A stretch of DNA of 5,762 nucleotides from Verrucomicrobiales bacterium (GTDB taxonomy: Bacteria > Verrucomicrobiota > Verrucomicrobiia > Limisphaerales > UBA1100): positions 1-5,762 of the forward strand of contig DPAW01000177.1 in NCBI GenBank assembly GCA_003517285.1, given 5' to 3'. Below are positions 1 through 5,290 of the stretch, piece after piece. The first letter of the stretch is position 1; each line of letters opens with the position of its first letter. A program made the translations under genes and the position numbers. Under the pieces are notes generated by a model. That model made no database searches, was not told the DNA's origin, and saw only the letters and a program-made list of their open reading frames with translations.

Positions 1-30
1 GCCAGAACCGGAAGCAGCGTCAGCGCTCAT
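1..30 (-). CDS. Possible N-terminus of a divergent gene, cut by the window edge
   Basis: On the minus strand an ATG at 30-28 opens a frame that stays open to the window edge and reads MSADAASGSG. If real, it would be the start of a gene transcribed away from purU, and 31-159 would be a shared divergent control region. The peptide looks like a plausible flexible N-terminus, but ten codons cannot identify a protein. No Shine-Dalgarno precedes it, though several certain genes in this window also lack one. The opposite strand is also open here in more than one frame, so this remains a weak call. Confidence 0.2.
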   Translation of the reverse strand, partial: MSADAASGSG

Positions 31-104
31 GGCTATGGGTTATGTCGGTTTTGAGGGTGAAAAACAAGGCAATAGTACGTGGACGTATGAAATACTTGCC
101 CATG

Positions 105-116
105 TTTCCATGGAAA
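105..116. promoter_or_regulatory. Perfect 12-bp palindrome upstream of purU, candidate operator
   Basis: TTTCCATGGAAA is identical to its own reverse complement and lies 43 bases before the chosen purU start. It sits in the more AT-rich part of the leader (about 57-116), where a promoter would be expected; I could not find a convincing -35/-10 pair. A dimeric regulator could bind such a site, but a single palindrome of this length can arise by chance and no second copy was noticed in the window. The regulatory role is inference. Confidence 0.2.
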
Positions 117-159
117 TCGGGTTGCTTTGCGGTTTGCCGTTTGCTTTGCTCGCGCGCCC

Positions 160-1008
160 ATGCAGCGTTTTGCAACCATTACCGTGATCGGCCGGGATAA
201 AACCGGTGTGGTGGCGCGGGTGACGGAGTTTCTCTTTGAACAACAGGCCAACATTGAGGCCTTAGAGGAACAGGTGACACGCGGCCAATTCAGCATGGTC
301 ATCCAGGCGTCCTGGAAAAAGGGTGCCAAAGCGCCCGCCATGCTCAAGCGGCAGCTTAATGCGTTGGGCAAGGAACTCGGCATGGAGGTGCGCCTGCGTC
401 TCACCGAGCCGGGCAGCAAACAGCGGATGGCTATTATGGTCACGCGTGAGGATGGGTGCCCGAAGGCGTTGCTGGAGGCTTTTTCCAAGGGGCAGCTAAA
501 GCAGGCTGAGCCGGTGGTGATGATCGGTAACCGACCAGATCTCGCGGCCTTGGCCAAGAAACACAAACTGCCGTTTGTGCACGTGCCATGGGGCGACCGG
601 CGGCGTGGCGAGAAGCGGGTACTGGAGATTCTCGACAAGCACGAGGTGGATTTCGTGGTGCTCGCGCGGTTCATGAAAATTCTCTCACCGGATTTCGTGT
701 GGCGGTACAAGAACAAGATCATCAACATTCATCCATCCCTGCTGCCAAGTTTTCCTGGGCCGCAGGCTTACCGGCAGGCGTACGAACACGGCGTGAAGAT
801 CGCCGGCGTCACGGCACATTTCGTGAGCATGCAACTGGACGAAGGACCGATCATTGCCCAGGAAAGTTTTCGCATTAAATCCGGTATGCCCCTTAAGCAG
901 ATCGTTGCCGCCGGTCAGCAATGCGAGGCCAAGGCGCTGATCAAGGCGGTGAAGCTCTATCTCACCAAACGACTGGACGTGCACTGGGGCGTGGTGAAGG
1001 AAGTGTAG
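160..1008 (+). CDS. purU: PurU-like formyltetrahydrofolate deformylase (ACT + formyltransferase domains)
   Basis: Predicted cytosolic enzyme of 282 aa that hydrolyses 10-formyl-THF to formate and THF, balancing the one-carbon pool and supplying formate for purine synthesis. Residues 4 to about 80 form an ACT-type regulatory domain starting ATITVIGRDKTG; about 90-282 form the formyltransferase fold, with the PurU-style LARFMKILSP segment. The formyltransferase catalytic triad is visible as N189 and H191 (NIHPS) and D227 (LDEGP). E. coli PurU has 280 aa, so length fits. The ATG at 160 is preferred over an in-frame TTG at 127 because the ACT domain begins directly after it; neither has a Shine-Dalgarno. 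Oddities: the active-site loop reads HPSLLPSFPG, closer to GAR formyltransferase (PurN) than to the HHSFLPAF-type loop of E. coli PurU, and the ACT part resembles GcvR/UPF0237-type ACT domains. A different formyl-transfer or hydrolysis role is possible. Its stop overlaps the next start by one base. Confidence 0.82.
   Translation: MQRFATITVIGRDKTGVVARVTEFLFEQQANIEALEEQVTRGQFSMVIQASWKKGAKAPAMLKRQLNALGKELGMEVRLRLTEPGSKQRMAIMVTREDGCPKALLEAFSKGQLKQAEPVVMIGNRPDLAALAKKHKLPFVHVPWGDRRRGEKRVLEILDKHEVDFVVLARFMKILSPDFVWRYKNKIINIHPSLLPSFPGPQAYRQAYEHGVKIAGVTAHFVSMQLDEGPIIAQESFRIKSGMPLKQIVAAGQQCEAKALIKAVKLYLTKRLDVHWGVVKEV
997..1001 (+). promoter_or_regulatory. Shine-Dalgarno fixing the GTG start of the exonuclease III gene
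   Basis: AAGGA lies inside the last codons of purU, six bases before GTG at 1008-1010. The family signature (KILSWNVNGLRA) begins immediately after that GTG, so this site supports the GTG start over the ATG at 921, which would add 29 residues lying antiparallel to nothing known and inside the purU coding region. The arrangement predicts translational coupling to purU. Confidence 0.6.
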
Positions 1009-1760
1009 TGAAGATTCTTTCCTGGAACGTGAACGGACTGCGAGCCGTTCAGAAAAAGGGCTTTGCCGAATGGGTGCGCAAGGCGCGCCCAGATATCCTT
1101 TGCCTCCAGGAAAGTCGCGCCTTGCCGGAACAGGTGGAGCCGGACTGGCCGCGCACGTTTGAGGCGCACTGGAATCCGGCGGAGAAAAAGGGCTACTCCG
1201 GCGCGCTTACCCTCACTAAGCCGACACCCTTGAAGGTGACGCGAGGGATTGGTATCGCCGAGCACGATCGCGAAGGGCGCGTCCTGACCACGGAATACGA
1301 TGATTTTTTTTTGGTGAATGTCTACGTGCCCAACGCCCAGCGCAGCTTAGCGCGGTTGCCGTATCGGCAGGAATGGGATCGTGATTTCCTGGCATATCTC
1401 AAAAAATTGAAGCGACGTAAGCCGGTGGTTTTTTGTGGCGATTTCAATGTGGCCCATACCGAGATCGATCTCGCGAACCCGAAGTCCAACAAGAACACCC
1501 ACGGCTTCACGGCGGAGGAACGGGCGGGGTTTGACGCGTTTGTGAAGGCGGGTTTTCTGGATAGCTTTCGGGAATTCGAACCGGCCGGCGGGCATTACAC
1601 TTGGTGGAGCAATCTAAACAATGCGCGCGCCCGCAACGTCGGCTGGCGGATTGATTATTTCATGGTCTCGGCCAATTTGCGCCCGCGTTTGAAGAAGGCG
1701 TTTATTCTTCCGCAGGTCATGGGCTCAGACCATTGTCCGGTGGGGATTGAGCTGGCCTAG
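1008..1760 (+). CDS. xth: Exonuclease III-family AP endonuclease
   Basis: Predicted 250-aa Mg-dependent phosphodiesterase of the exonuclease III/AP endonuclease family, cutting DNA 5' of abasic sites in base-excision repair and likely acting as a 3'-5' exonuclease. The whole family signature is present in order: WNVNGLRA (6-13), LQES with metal ligand E35, NVYVPN with Y106, GDFN with D145 and N147, RIDYFMVS with D216, and GSDHCP with D241 and H242. Length matches bacterial Xth/ExoA. The start is GTG; its G is the last base of the purU stop TAG, so the pair is probably translated as a coupled unit. The metabolic link between PurU and DNA repair is not obvious and may only reflect co-transcription. 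A run of nine T at 1304-1312 sits in the DFFL segment. The stop shares CTAG with the convergent moaE. Confidence 0.95.
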   Translation: MKILSWNVNGLRAVQKKGFAEWVRKARPDILCLQESRALPEQVEPDWPRTFEAHWNPAEKKGYSGALTLTKPTPLKVTRGIGIAEHDREGRVLTTEYDDFFLVNVYVPNAQRSLARLPYRQEWDRDFLAYLKKLKRRKPVVFCGDFNVAHTEIDLANPKSNKNTHGFTAEERAGFDAFVKAGFLDSFREFEPAGGHYTWWSNLNNARARNVGWRIDYFMVSANLRPRLKKAFILPQVMGSDHCPVGIELA

Positions 1761-2155
1761 GATGACGGGACAACGGGCCGCTTCCAAATCGGCACGCGCT
1801 GTTTCATTTCATTGATCAGAAACTGGCAGGCCTTGAAGGCCTCCGCTCGGTGGGGCGCGATGAGTTCCACCCAAAGTGAGGGTTCATTGACCGGCACGAC
1901 TCCCACGCGATGTACCACGCGAACCGATTCAATCGGCCATTGGCGATCGATCTCCTCGAAGATCAATTCAAACTGATGACAGGCCATGTCGTCAAATGCC
2001 TCATAATCGATGGCCGCAATAGTCGCCTCACCTTCCTGCGCGCGTACAAAGCCGTGAAAGATCAACGCGGCACCCATGCCATCGCTCATTTCGCGTTCGG
2101 CGATAAGCGCGCGTTCATCGATCGGATCAGGCGTAAGCGTGAGTTGTGTTTTCAT
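1757..2155 (-). CDS. moaE: Molybdopterin synthase catalytic subunit MoaE
   Basis: Predicted large subunit of molybdopterin synthase, which with thiocarboxylated MoaD converts cyclic pyranopterin monophosphate to molybdopterin in the cytosol. The 132-aa protein shows FHGFVR (33-38, conserved Arg R38), the DYEAFDDMA segment (50-58), HRVG (82-85), APHRAEAFKAC (100-110) and KQRVPIWK (118-125), where K118 and K125 match the catalytic Lys119 and Lys126 of E. coli MoaE. The start is the ATG at 2155, overlapping the moaD stop as ATGA, which fits coupled production of the two subunits. Oddity: the protein ends seven residues after K125, while E. coli MoaE has 150 aa, and the Glu that normally follows the WKR motif (E128 in E. 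coli) is Pro127. The shortened tail coincides with the shared stop with xth. Confidence 0.95.
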   Translation of the reverse strand: MKTQLTLTPDPIDERALIAEREMSDGMGAALIFHGFVRAQEGEATIAAIDYEAFDDMACHQFELIFEEIDRQWPIESVRVVHRVGVVPVNEPSLWVELIAPHRAEAFKACQFLINEMKQRVPIWKRPVVPSS

Positions 2156-2397
2156 CCGCCTTGTACGGGGGGGAAGAGCGAGATTTCGTCGTCGTCACTG
2201 AGCAGGAACTCGTCCGGTTGATAATTTACGCCCACCGCCTTGAGTGTGCTGCTCTGCATGTCGCCGAGTACGGGGAATTGCGCGATGACGGCAGCATGCG
2301 CTTCACCCAGCGTGGCGCCCGCGGGGAGTTCCAGTGAGGTCTCGGCGCATTCGGTGTGATCCTTAAAGTAGGACCAGAATTTGACCGTGACCGTCAT
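2152..2397 (-). CDS. moaD: Molybdopterin synthase sulfur carrier subunit MoaD
   Basis: Predicted 81-aa ubiquitin-like sulfur carrier, the same length as E. coli MoaD. It opens with a beta strand (TVTVKFWSYFKD), has the middle LPAGATLGEAHAAV helix region, and ends EISLFPPVQGG. The C-terminal Gly-Gly is the site that is adenylated and converted to a thiocarboxylate, which then enters the MoaE active site. The ATG at 2397 overlaps the hpt stop (ATGA) and its own TGA overlaps the moaE start (ATGA), so the gene is embedded in a tightly coupled operon. The FPPV codons contain a run of seven C on the coding strand, in the frame of a C CCC CCC slippery heptamer. No MoeB-like activating enzyme is in the window. 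Confidence 0.96.
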   Translation of the reverse strand: MTVTVKFWSYFKDHTECAETSLELPAGATLGEAHAAVIAQFPVLGDMQSSTLKAVGVNYQPDEFLLSDDDEISLFPPVQGG

Positions 2398-2957
2398 GAG
2401 TACATCTCGGGTTTGAGCACGCCAATGAACGGCAGGTTGCGATAGCGTTCGGCATAGTCCAGACCGTAGCCGACAACAAATTCATCCGGCACCTCGAAAC
2501 CGACATAATCAGCCGTGACCTTTTCCCGGCGGCGCGAGGTTTTCTCCAGCAACACACAGGTCTTGAGGCTGCGTGGTTGCAGGTCGATCAACTTTCCGAG
2601 CACGGCATGGAGGGTTTGGCCGGTATCGAGGATGTCATCCACCAACAGCACATCGCGGTCTCGTACTTCGAGTCGGAGATCTTTGGTGAAGACCAGTTCG
2701 CCCGGCGCCGTGCCGTTGCCGTAGCTGGACACACCCATGAAATCCAGCCGTAAGGGCAGGGTGATGTGACGCATGAGATCGGCGAGAAAAGGAACCGTGC
2801 CGGTGAGGAGCGCCACCATTAGCAAATCCTTGTCGGCGTAATCGCGCTCAATCTCCGCTGCCAATTCACGTACACACTCAGCGATTTCCGTCTCTCCGAT
2901 GAGCACGTTCTGCACCTCCTGGCGCAGATGCTCGGGCGGTGGCGTGGCGGCGGGCAT
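2394..2957 (-). CDS. hpt: Hypoxanthine phosphoribosyltransferase
   Basis: Predicted 187-aa purine-salvage enzyme that joins hypoxanthine (often guanine too) to PRPP, giving IMP or GMP in the cytosol. The PRPP-binding loop is clear as VLLVDDILDTGQTL (103-116), with the paired acidic residues D107-D108. Other family landmarks are the LTGTVPFLADL loop (51-61), SSYGNGTAPGEL (77-88) and the near-invariant C-terminal stretch from about 155 (FEVPDEFVVGYGLDYAE), which holds the base-binding region. Position 52, often Lys in the LKGS motif of bacterial HPRTs, is Thr here. The ATG at 2957 follows the dUTPase stop by five bases and has no Shine-Dalgarno; the first ten residues are Pro/Ala-rich, so a later start cannot be excluded. 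The stop overlaps the moaD start by ATGA. Confidence 0.95.
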   Translation of the reverse strand: MPAATPPPEHLRQEVQNVLIGETEIAECVRELAAEIERDYADKDLLMVALLTGTVPFLADLMRHITLPLRLDFMGVSSYGNGTAPGELVFTKDLRLEVRDRDVLLVDDILDTGQTLHAVLGKLIDLQPRSLKTCVLLEKTSRRREKVTADYVGFEVPDEFVVGYGLDYAERYRNLPFIGVLKPEMYS

Positions 2958-2962
2958 TGGGT

Positions 2963-3343
2963 TTAAATGTGTTTGGAGTCGTTTTCGTCCTTTTCCGTAT
3001 AGCCGCTGTCCTGACGCTGGAAGTTAACCTCGTTTTTCTTCATGTACGCCTCGAACACATCATCCGCGCTCATGCCCAGTACTTGGGCCAGGCTGATGAG
3101 GAAGTGGAACAGATCCACCACCTCCACGCGGGCGTTTTGCTCATCGAGCTTCTGGTATTTGGCCCACCACTTCCAAGGTACACTGTCGGTGAGCTCGGCA
3201 ATCTCCTGCGTCATGGCGCGTGAGTAGTTGAGTACCCACTCGGTTTTCTGCTCATCGGTCATACCGTCGGTATGCACGCCAATGCGTTCGTTTAGGGATC
3301 TCTGCATGCGAAACAGTTCGCGAAGTTGGTCTGGTTGGTCCAT
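2963..3343 (-). CDS. Dimeric all-alpha dUTPase (dUTPase_2 / MazG-like fold)
   Basis: Predicted 126-aa nucleotide pyrophosphatase of the all-alpha NTP-PPase superfamily, closest to the dimeric dUTP diphosphatases that turn dUTP into dUMP and PPi, keeping uracil out of DNA. Metal-binding motifs are visible as E47-IA-E50 followed by LTDSVPWKWW, and E74-VV-D77 followed by LFHFLIS, an ExxE...ExxD pattern. The later KNEVNFQRQDSGY (103-115) is typical of this group. Some relatives also hydrolyse dUDP or dCTP, so the exact substrate is inferred. I start at ATG 3343 because the family's N-terminal helix (DQLRELFRMQ) begins there; an in-frame TTG at 3379 would add 12 low-complexity residues. It is the promoter-proximal gene of the dUTPase-hpt-moaD-moaE unit and, with Xth, forms a DNA-uracil/abasic-site protection theme. 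Confidence 0.88.
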   Translation of the reverse strand: MDQPDQLRELFRMQRSLNERIGVHTDGMTDEQKTEWVLNYSRAMTQEIAELTDSVPWKWWAKYQKLDEQNARVEVVDLFHFLISLAQVLGMSADDVFEAYMKKNEVNFQRQDSGYTEKDENDSKHI

Positions 3344-3450
3344 GGGCTGATGATGCGAAGGGGCGGGAGACAGCGGCAAGTGGAAGTTATTCGGCCTTAT
3401 TGGCAGGGCTTTGGGCGTGACCGCGGCGGAGGCTTGTTTTACAAATAGGC
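3344..3450. promoter_or_regulatory. Divergent intergenic region between the dUTPase operon and the ExbB-like operon
   Basis: These 107 bases separate two genes read away from each other, so promoters for both operons should lie here or just inside the coding starts. Two TTATT copies (3387-3391 and 3397-3401) sit ten bases apart, about one helical turn. A GGAGG at 3428-3432 lies 18 bases before the exbB ATG, too far for a normal ribosome-binding site and with no in-frame start nearer. AT-rich TTGTTTTACAAATA precedes the ATG and might contain a -10 element with a very short leader. I could not identify a confident -35/-10 pair on either strand. Confidence 0.35.
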
Positions 3451-4125
3451 ATGCTAGCTGCGAAATTGCTGCAGGGCGGGCCGATGGTGTGGGTGCTGTT
3501 GGCCGCCAGCGCTTTGGGAGTGGTGGTGTTCGTTGAACGCCGCCTCACCTATCACCGCGTACAGATCAACACCACCGCGCTTCTGGGCGGTTTGAAGAAC
3601 GTGCTCAGTCAGAATAACCTCGTCGAAGCCATTGGCATCTGCGACGCCACCCCCAGCCCGACCGCGCGTGTTGTGAAGACGGTTTTGGAAAACCACCGGT
3701 TGGCCCGCGAGGAGGTGAAGGAAATTCTGGGTCAACAAGGCAGCGAAGAAGTGGCACGTTTGGAGCAACGGCTTGGGGTCCTGGCTACGCTGGGGCAGGT
3801 GGCACCGTTGCTAGGGTTGTTGGGCGCAGTGCTGGGGTTTATGGAAACGGGCGAAACGGTGATTACCGATCATCACGCTCATTTTGCTAAGGCCATGATG
3901 CCGCTGGCTCTGGGCCTAGCAGTCGGGGTGCCGTGCTTCGTTGGGTATAATCATTTGGTGGCAGTGGTGGGCAGTATCGTGATTGATATGGAGAAGGCCG
4001 GTTTGCGGGCCTTGCGGATGGTGAGTGAACTTGAGGGTCCGGCCCGTCGGGGTCGGCGTAAGACGGTGTTGCAAGCGAAACCCGAAGTAGAGGAAGCAGG
4101 GCCGGAATTGTTTGAGGAAGTATGA
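3451..4125 (+). CDS. exbB: Divergent MotA/TolQ/ExbB-family membrane channel subunit
   Basis: Predicted 224-aa inner-membrane protein with three membrane segments: about 11-29 after the typical LLQGGPMVW opening, about 110-131, and about 149-176 ending near the YN at 166-167. The region between the first two holds the usual cytoplasmic helices. The family core LATLGQVAPLLGLLGAVLG (111-129) and GLAVGVPCFVGYN (155-167) is unmistakable. In ExbB-ExbD complexes a pentamer of this subunit surrounds an ExbD dimer and uses the proton gradient to work TonB. Oddity: the two membrane threonines of E. coli ExbB, T148 in the GTV motif and T181 in the third segment, align with A126 and L152. The C-terminal tail is charged and Glu-rich. 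The ATG at 3451 begins the operon; the stop overlaps exbD by ATGA, with a GAGGA just ahead of that start. Confidence 0.88.
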   Translation: MLAAKLLQGGPMVWVLLAASALGVVVFVERRLTYHRVQINTTALLGGLKNVLSQNNLVEAIGICDATPSPTARVVKTVLENHRLAREEVKEILGQQGSEEVARLEQRLGVLATLGQVAPLLGLLGAVLGFMETGETVITDHHAHFAKAMMPLALGLAVGVPCFVGYNHLVAVVGSIVIDMEKAGLRALRMVSELEGPARRGRRKTVLQAKPEVEEAGPELFEEV

Positions 4126-4544
4126 AGTTCAAGCGTAGTCATCAATTTTTATGCGATGCACCGTCGGCAGTGGCGTTGGCAGGGGTGATGTTCATGCTCC
4201 TCTTTTATTTGTTGTCCAACTCGGCTTTGTTGCTCACCGAGGGAGCATCGCTGGTGCGGTTGCCTGAAGGCGGCTCAGGAATGCCTAAGGGGTTTTCTCA
4301 TTCCACCGTGGTGGCGATGGATCATCAGGCACGGTTGTATTTTCGGAATCAACAAATCGAGTTGCCGGAATTGGAAAAGCAATTGGGGCAGTTGGCGAAA
4401 CAGGCTGGGAAATCCGGTTTGTTGTTGGTATTAAAAGCGGACAAGTCTGTTTCGTATGAAAAAATCACTCGCTTGGCGGACGCCGCGCAAGCCGTGGGTG
4501 TACGCCAAACCTGGTTGGCGGCACGGCCAAGGTTATTCGAATGA
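4122..4544 (+). CDS. exbD: Divergent ExbD/TolR-family protein lacking the membrane aspartate
   Basis: Predicted 140-aa single-pass protein: short basic cytoplasmic N-terminus (MKFKR), one membrane helix at about 15-38, then a periplasmic domain. The latter carries ExbD landmarks: VVAMDHQARLYFRNQQIELPELEKQLGQL, LLLVLKADKSVSYEKI, and LADAAQAVGV, matching the family's strand, helix, KAD and final helix pattern at normal length. In E. coli ExbD the membrane residue D25 carries protons and is essential. Aligned on the DVxFxLL-like segment, the equivalent here is G21 (LAGVMFMLL). The only nearby acid is D12, before a Pro, at the cytoplasmic edge; some ExbD-like proteins may use such a position, but I cannot verify this. 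Translation is probably coupled to both neighbours through ATGA overlaps. Confidence 0.86.
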   Translation: MKFKRSHQFLCDAPSAVALAGVMFMLLFYLLSNSALLLTEGASLVRLPEGGSGMPKGFSHSTVVAMDHQARLYFRNQQIELPELEKQLGQLAKQAGKSGLLLVLKADKSVSYEKITRLADAAQAVGVRQTWLAARPRLFE

Positions 4545-5290
4545 ATGAATCGGACTCCAGCGAATCCTCGCAATGGGGTTGGTGGGTGGCGATGGTGTTC
4601 GGGGTGCAGGCCGGGCTCCTGTGGTGGGTATCTTCCGGCAAGCCTTACCAAGGAAACCGTGATGAAGCATCGCTGGTGCAAGTGGACCCTGCGCTCGTGG
4701 AGGCACTGGCCTTGGAAGAGCCCATGTCTCTGGGGCAACCGCGCACAAATGGATTTTCCGCCGTCTGGCTGAAACCTAAATCCTTGCAACATCAATTCGC
4801 CCGCTGGACCCCGCCGGATATTCCATTGCCACCGGAAACCAACGTGGTGGAGAAGATCATCCAGGAAGCCTTGGAGAAAAATCCCGTACCGAAATTTCGT
4901 TCGTTTGAAAAACCCGCACCGAAGCTTACGCGCATCAGCGTGCCGCCACTGCGTCGGGAAGAGGAGAGCCGTTTGGTTTTAAGGGGAGGCTTGGCTGAGC
5001 GTACTTTGGTTGGGGTGGTTGCGTTGAAAACAGCGTGGGAACACGACACCTTCCTGCGGCCGACCCGCATCCAGGTTTTGGTGGATTCCATGGGGCGCGT
5101 CATGAACGGAGTCTTACTGGCCGAGTCCGGGCACGCGCCGGCCGATATCGCGGCAATGGAATTGGCGTGTAAGGAAATCCGGTTTAACGCCATCACCAAC
5201 TCCACGGCGTACGCCTCTGGAGAGCTGGTGTTTCAATGGCACACGGATCCGGCTTCGGTGACCAATGTGAAGGAGCGATTTCCGCGATGA
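4541..5290 (+). CDS. TonB-like protein: N-terminal membrane anchor, proline-rich linker, TonB-type C-terminal domain
   Basis: Predicted 249-aa inner-membrane protein reaching into the periplasm. A Trp-rich membrane segment at about 12-31 is followed by a linker (about 32-155) with Pro-rich and charged stretches such as WTPPDIPLPPE and EKPAPKLTRISVPPL. Residues about 165-240 resemble a TonB C-terminal domain: RIQVLVDSMGRV, then a helix with AAMELACKEIRFNA, then a final strand ELVFQWH. In the known systems this domain grips outer-membrane receptors and the anchor couples to ExbB-ExbD. The membrane anchor lacks the His of the E. coli TonB SxxxH motif (H20). Sequence identity to TonB is weak; position directly after exbB-exbD carries much of the assignment. 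Start overlaps exbD (ATGA) and the stop overlaps the zinc-ribbon gene (ATGA). No TonB-dependent receptor is in the window. Confidence 0.68.
   Translation: MNESDSSESSQWGWWVAMVFGVQAGLLWWVSSGKPYQGNRDEASLVQVDPALVEALALEEPMSLGQPRTNGFSAVWLKPKSLQHQFARWTPPDIPLPPETNVVEKIIQEALEKNPVPKFRSFEKPAPKLTRISVPPLRREEESRLVLRGGLAERTLVGVVALKTAWEHDTFLRPTRIQVLVDSMGRVMNGVLLAESGHAPADIAAMELACKEIRFNAITNSTAYASGELVFQWHTDPASVTNVKERFPR

Noticed and set aside
2..187. Plus-strand frame open from the window edge, possibly the end of an upstream gene overlapping purU
   Set aside because: More than one frame is open here, the peptide shows no recognisable motif, and it would overlap the purU start by 28 bases; evidence is too thin to call.
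33..728. 231-codon minus-strand open frame across purU
   Set aside because: It lies antisense to a clear enzyme gene, its product is Ser/Arg/Thr-rich with no recognisable domain, and it is explained as a codon-bias shadow of purU.
921..1007. Extended ATG start for the exonuclease III gene
   Set aside because: The extra 29 residues lie inside purU in another frame, and the family begins at KILSWN directly after the GTG at 1008, which has a well-placed AAGGA.
1740..1790. Intrinsic terminator between xth and moaE
   Set aside because: No GC-rich hairpin followed by a T run is visible on either strand; the genes overlap.
3454..3768. 104-codon minus-strand open frame within the exbB-like gene
   Set aside because: His/Gln-rich low-complexity product fully antisense to a conserved membrane protein.
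4349..4795. 148-codon minus-strand open frame across exbD and the TonB-like gene
   Set aside because: Antisense to two supported genes and without domain features; typical shadow frame.
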